Part shown: positions 6,488-9,063 of the stretch, piece after piece
Position numbering within the stretch: the first letter of the stretch is position 1
Layout: every line of letters starts with the position of its first letter
Source: Ignavibacteriaceae bacterium
GTDB lineage: Bacteria; Bacteroidota; Ignavibacteria; Ignavibacteriales; Ignavibacteriaceae
DNA length: 9,063 nucleotides
NCBI GenBank assembly: GCA_026193755.1
Contig: JAPHUI010000068.1
Coordinates: forward strand, 1-9,063
Reading direction: 5' to 3'
Program-made: the position numbers and the translations under genes
The notes under the pieces: generated by a model
The model's database searches: none
Seen by the model: the letters and a program-made list of their open reading frames with translations, nothing else
What the model was told of the DNA's origin: nothing

Positions 6488-7981
6488 ATGGAAACAAGAA
6501 AAAAGACCGGACTAATACTAGGTGCCGCTTTATTTTTCTTCCTGATATTAATAGGAGATTTCAATCCCGCTCAACCTCAGATTAATACCATGGCTGCCAT
6601 TGCAGTTCTTATGGCAGTACTCTGGATTACTGAGGCAATACCGTTGGCAGCTACATCGTTAATTCCCCTGATATTCTTTCCAATAACAGGAATACTATCG
6701 GCTGACGAAATAGCAGCATCATACATAAATTCAATAATTTTTCTTTTCCTTGGCGGCTTCCTGATTGCAATTGCGATGGAAGAATGGTCTTTACACAAAC
6801 GAATTGCTTTGAAGATAATCTCAATCTTAGGTGGAAGTCCCACATCAATTGTTTTGGGTTTTATTATTGCTGGAGCTTTTCTTTCGATGTGGATATCAAA
6901 CACAGCAACTGCTCTAATGCTTTTGCCTATCGGTCTCGCTATTATTCAAAAGCTGGAAAATGAATTCGGTGAAAAAAGAATTCACAGCTTTGCTGTTATT
7001 TTATTCTTGTCGTTAGCTTATTCCTGCTCTATTGGTGGGATAGCAACATTAATTGGAACGCCGCCTAATTTGGTAATGATAAAAATGTTGAATATTCTAT
7101 TTCCTGAAGCACCGGAAATCTCGTTTGGTAACTGGATGCTGTTAGCACTTCCTATTTCAATTCTGATGCTTTGCATAGTTGCAGTTTTTCTAACTAAAAT
7201 ATCATTTAAACTTGATGCAGACGTAAAACTTGACAGAAATTTTATAAAGAACGAATATAAACAGCTTGGAAAATTTTCCTTTGAAGAAAGAGTAGTTAGT
7301 GTTGTTTTTTTCTTAACTGCGCTATTATGGATTTTCAGAACGGATATCAATTTTGGATTCTTTGTGATACCCGGCTGGTCTAATCTGCTTCCCACATCCG
7401 AATTCATTAACGATGGAACAGTTGCAATCACAATGGCTACGATTCTCTTTCTGATACCCTCAAAATCCGGTGGGAGAGCATTGCTTGATCATAATTCATT
7501 TAATAAAGTTCCCTGGGGTATTATTCTTTTATTCGGAGGAGGTTTTGCACTGGCAAAAGGATTTTCCTCCACAGGACTTTCGGATTTTATTGGCCATCAG
7601 CTAACAGGATTACATACTATCTCACCAATATTTATAATTCTTATTACAGCCCTCACAATCAATTTTCTAACCGAACTAACCTCGAATACTGCAGTTACGC
7701 AGATGATTCTCCCAATTCTTGCTTCAGTGTCTGTCGGCATTGGATTAAACCCGCTTATGCTAATGCTTACAGCTACAATTTCTGCTTCAATGGCTTTTAT
7801 GCTTCCGGTGGCTACACCTCCCAACACGATTATTTTTGCAAGTGGACAGATTAGAATTTCAGAAATGGCAAAAACTGGATTTATTCTTAATATTACCGGG
7901 GTGATTGTCGTAACGCTACTGGTTTACTTTGTTGGAACTATGATATTTGGATTAAATACTTTTCCTGCCTGGGCTAAATAG
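6488..7981 (+). CDS. DASS (SLC13-type) sodium:anion symporter, probably for dicarboxylates
   Basis: This is a 497-residue inner-membrane transporter of the divalent anion:sodium symporter family, whose members bring in succinate, malate, fumarate, citrate or sulfate with sodium ions. The two inverted halves each carry the family's binding-site signature: SNTATALMLLP (137-147) and SNTAVTQMILP (399-409). Each SNT is followed at about 50 residues by its partner loop, GTPPN (190-194) and ATPPN (442-446). The long stretch LPVATPPNTIIFASGQIR is the classical C-terminal family signature. About 11 to 12 hydrophobic segments are visible, and a charged cytoplasmic loop lies at about 240-265. The length matches the family, and no residue expected at the sodium sites is obviously missing. 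ATG at 6488 is the first start after an in-frame TGA (6464-6466); no Shine-Dalgarno site is seen. Substrate choice cannot be read from the sequence. No two-component regulator or catabolic gene is adjacent. Confidence 0.95.
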   Translation: METRKKTGLILGAALFFFLILIGDFNPAQPQINTMAAIAVLMAVLWITEAIPLAATSLIPLIFFPITGILSADEIAASYINSIIFLFLGGFLIAIAMEEWSLHKRIALKIISILGGSPTSIVLGFIIAGAFLSMWISNTATALMLLPIGLAIIQKLENEFGEKRIHSFAVILFLSLAYSCSIGGIATLIGTPPNLVMIKMLNILFPEAPEISFGNWMLLALPISILMLCIVAVFLTKISFKLDADVKLDRNFIKNEYKQLGKFSFEERVVSVVFFLTALLWIFRTDINFGFFVIPGWSNLLPTSEFINDGTVAITMATILFLIPSKSGGRALLDHNSFNKVPWGIILLFGGGFALAKGFSSTGLSDFIGHQLTGLHTISPIFIILITALTINFLTELTSNTAVTQMILPILASVSVGIGLNPLMLMLTATISASMAFMLPVATPPNTIIFASGQIRISEMAKTGFILNITGVIVVTLLVYFVGTMIFGLNTFPAWAK

Positions 7982-8006
7982 TGATATGGATTCATAAAAT
8001 ATAACC

Positions 8007-8037
8007 GCAAATTATTGTTTGCTGTATAACAATATAC
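8007..8037 (+). repeat. Overlapping small hairpins after the DASS transporter gene
   Basis: Two side-by-side stems can form, GCAAA/TTTGC (8007-8011 with 8018-8022) and GTATA/TATAC (8024-8028 with 8033-8037, loop ACAA). Alternatively one longer stem, TATTGTT/AACAATA (8013-8019 with 8028-8034), forms and excludes both. No T-run follows, so this is not a normal intrinsic terminator. It may help to stabilise or end the transporter mRNA. Confidence 0.3.
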
Positions 8038-8071
8038 TGCATCTTTAATTAATGAACACTCAAAGCGGGGG

Positions 8072-8098
8072 TTGATATTTTAGTTCAGAATTTATAAT
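8072..8098 (+). promoter_or_regulatory. Putative sigma-70-like promoter of the small lipoprotein gene
   Basis: TTGATA (8072-8077) and a perfect TATAAT (8093-8098) are 15 bp apart. That is slightly short, though the overlapping TAATAT gives 17. Transcription would start near 8105, leaving a leader of about 45 bases before the TTG start at 8151. It is the best promoter candidate in the window and implies that the lipoprotein gene is transcribed independently of the transporter. Confidence 0.45.
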
Positions 8099-8138
8099 AT
8101 ATTTTAAGAAAATATTTCCTTGAGAAACGAAATTCAAA

Positions 8139-8144
8139 AAGGAG
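8139..8144 (+). promoter_or_regulatory. Shine-Dalgarno site that selects the TTG start at 8151
   Basis: AAGGAG ends 6 bases before TTG at 8151, an ideal spacing. It supports the unusual TTG start of the small lipoprotein, whose first internal ATG would remove the whole signal peptide. Confidence 0.75.
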
Positions 8145-8150
8145 ATTGAT

Positions 8151-8561
8151 TTGCAGAAGATATCATTGATATTAATTATTTTGATTATTGCTCTGTCCTG
8201 CCGGGAGGAAATTATAGAGCCCGATAATTTTGTTGAAAATATAAATGAGCCAGTTCAAATAAATGAACGAAATTCTTATATCTTTCTCTTAAATGCACGT
8301 GGACTTTCCATGAGCTTATCTGTCCCTGCATATTTTAACTCTTACAGAGCTCGTTTCAACGTTACCTTAATCGATTATGAGACCGGATATATTAGTATTG
8401 CAGTTGAGGATATGGAAAGTAGAGAGAGATTCAGGTATTTTCTGGCCGAAGATGTTTCTTATCACTCCGATCTTCTGGATGGTTATGTATTAAAAACCAT
8501 AAAGATAAGAACCGAAAATTTCAGTGGAAAAATTAAGATAGAATTCAGAAAAACTCTCTAG
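8151..8561 (+). CDS. Small lipoprotein of unknown function
   Basis: This is a 136-residue protein that I do not recognise. It starts with TTG behind a good Shine-Dalgarno site. Residues 1-16 are a short lipoprotein signal peptide: one Lys, then an Ile/Leu run ending in ALSC, so Cys17 should be lipidated. The mature part begins REEIIEPD. That acidic stretch just after the Cys resembles the surface-export signal of some Bacteroidota lipoproteins, but this is an inference. The rest alternates hydrophobic and polar residues (FNVTLIDYETGYISIAVED, YVLKTIKIR, GKIKIEF), which suggests a small all-beta domain. It has no further cysteines and no catalytic motif that I can see. It sits alone between the DASS transporter (169 bp upstream) and pepF (96 bp downstream), with its own probable promoter. 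The signal peptide and ribosome binding site argue that it is a genuine gene. Confidence 0.8.
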   Translation: MQKISLILIILIIALSCREEIIEPDNFVENINEPVQINERNSYIFLLNARGLSMSLSVPAYFNSYRARFNVTLIDYETGYISIAVEDMESRERFRYFLAEDVSYHSDLLDGYVLKTIKIRTENFSGKIKIEFRKTL

Positions 8562-8657
8562 TTAATCTTTTCGGGCAATAAATAATTGTAAATTTTCTTA
8601 TCTTGCATTGCCTTATCATCTAATCTTTTTATCATTAGCAGATCAAAGAAGCTTAAT
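8562..8657 (+). other. Gap between the lipoprotein gene and pepF
   Basis: This 96-bp, AT-rich stretch has no clear terminator. A TTGCAT at 8604-8609 and a TATCAT at 8630-8635 are spaced too far apart (20 bp) to call a promoter. Read-through from the lipoprotein gene into pepF is possible. Confidence 0.4.
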
Positions 8658-9063
8658 ATGACTTTTCATAATATAATTGATAATAAATTGCATCAGGTAG
8701 TCACTGAAAGTAATGTTATTCCTGAAAGGATGGAAATTAGTGATGATCATAAATGGAATTTGACTGACATTTATAAGAATGATGAAGAATGGGAGAAGGA
8801 CTTCAATTGGGTAACCGGAAAACTACCAGATTATAAAAAGTTCGACGGTAAACTAGCTGAAAGCGCAGAGAATTTACTTGGCTGTTTTAAGTTTGATGAT
8901 GAAATAAATATCAAGCTGGAGCGGCTTTATTTGTATTCTATGCTTTCAAAGGATAGCGATTTGAGAGTGAGCAAATTTAATTCGATGGATGATCGTGTAA
9001 AGTCGCTGTATTCTAAAGTTGGTGCTGCAAATTCTTTCATTCGTCCTGAACTCCTGAAAATCC
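8658..9063 (+). CDS. pepF: Oligoendopeptidase F (M3B zinc peptidase), N-terminal part
   Basis: ATG at 8658 opens 135 codons that run off the window. The zinc motif HExxH, expected several hundred residues further on, is not in view. Recognition rests on the N-terminal pattern of PepF: HKWNLTDIYKNDEEWEKDF (residues 31-49), then a helical region with FDGKLAESAENLLGCF and the LERLYLYSMLSKDSDLRVSKFN segment, typical of the family's N-terminal helical lobe. Family members are cytoplasmic and cut short peptides of roughly 7 to 17 residues. No signal peptide is seen. About 20 residues precede the part that usually begins these proteins, so an internal start at Met25 (8730) is possible. Only a weak AAGAAG precedes 8658. 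The family call is good; the exact subgroup is not certain. Confidence 0.85.
   Translation, partial: MTFHNIIDNKLHQVVTESNVIPERMEISDDHKWNLTDIYKNDEEWEKDFNWVTGKLPDYKKFDGKLAESAENLLGCFKFDDEINIKLERLYLYSMLSKDSDLRVSKFNSMDDRVKSLYSKVGAANSFIRPELLKI

Noticed and set aside
6577..7827. Minus-strand open frames of up to 137 codons inside the DASS transporter gene
   Set aside because: Long antisense frames are common opposite membrane-protein genes; the sense frame carries all the family signatures.
1..9063. A novel defence, mobile or biosynthetic system
   Set aside because: Every long gene belongs to a known housekeeping or transport family, with no transposase, integrase, toxin pair, nuclease, repeat array or biosynthetic enzyme in the window.

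Overview
The window is low-GC bacterial DNA with six clear genes plus one small unrecognised one. It most resembles the Bacteroidota/Chlorobiota/Ignavibacteriota side of the tree. The grounds are a TonB-dependent receptor with an N-terminal carboxypeptidase-regulatory-like domain, an MepM/Csd3-type M23 peptidase, a long Gram-negative-style signal peptidase I, and start sites that mostly lack a Shine-Dalgarno sequence. The phylum is inferred from family resemblance read by eye, not from a search.

Layout from left to right. On the minus strand, 1-878 is the N-terminal part of an M16 zinc peptidase whose 3' end lies outside the window. A 294-bp divergent intergenic region follows, with two small inverted repeats, one of which reads as a weak terminator toward the M16 gene. 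On the plus strand, 1173-3938 is a complete TonB-dependent outer-membrane receptor ending at a strong hairpin terminator that it shares with the convergent minus-strand gene lepB (3994-4965). Upstream of lepB on the same strand, 97 bp away, is a membrane-anchored M23 cell-wall peptidase (5063-6337, GTG start). A 150-bp divergent gap leads to a plus-strand DASS-family anion:sodium symporter (6488-7981). Next come a small TTG-start lipoprotein of unknown function (8151-8561) with its own recognisable promoter, and the start of an M3 oligoendopeptidase F gene (8658 to the window end).

Most of the window concerns the cell envelope and proteolysis: protein export (signal peptidase I), peptidoglycan trimming (M23), outer-membrane uptake (TonB receptor), inner-membrane carboxylate or sulfate uptake (DASS) and peptide breakdown (M16, M3). 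There are no mobile elements, CRISPR arrays, RNA genes or defence genes, and I see no evidence of a new multigene system. The points most worth a second look are a histidine-to-aspartate change in the M23 zinc-binding HxH motif, the orphan lipoprotein, a possible transcription attenuator ahead of the M16 gene, and the split between genes with and without Shine-Dalgarno sites.
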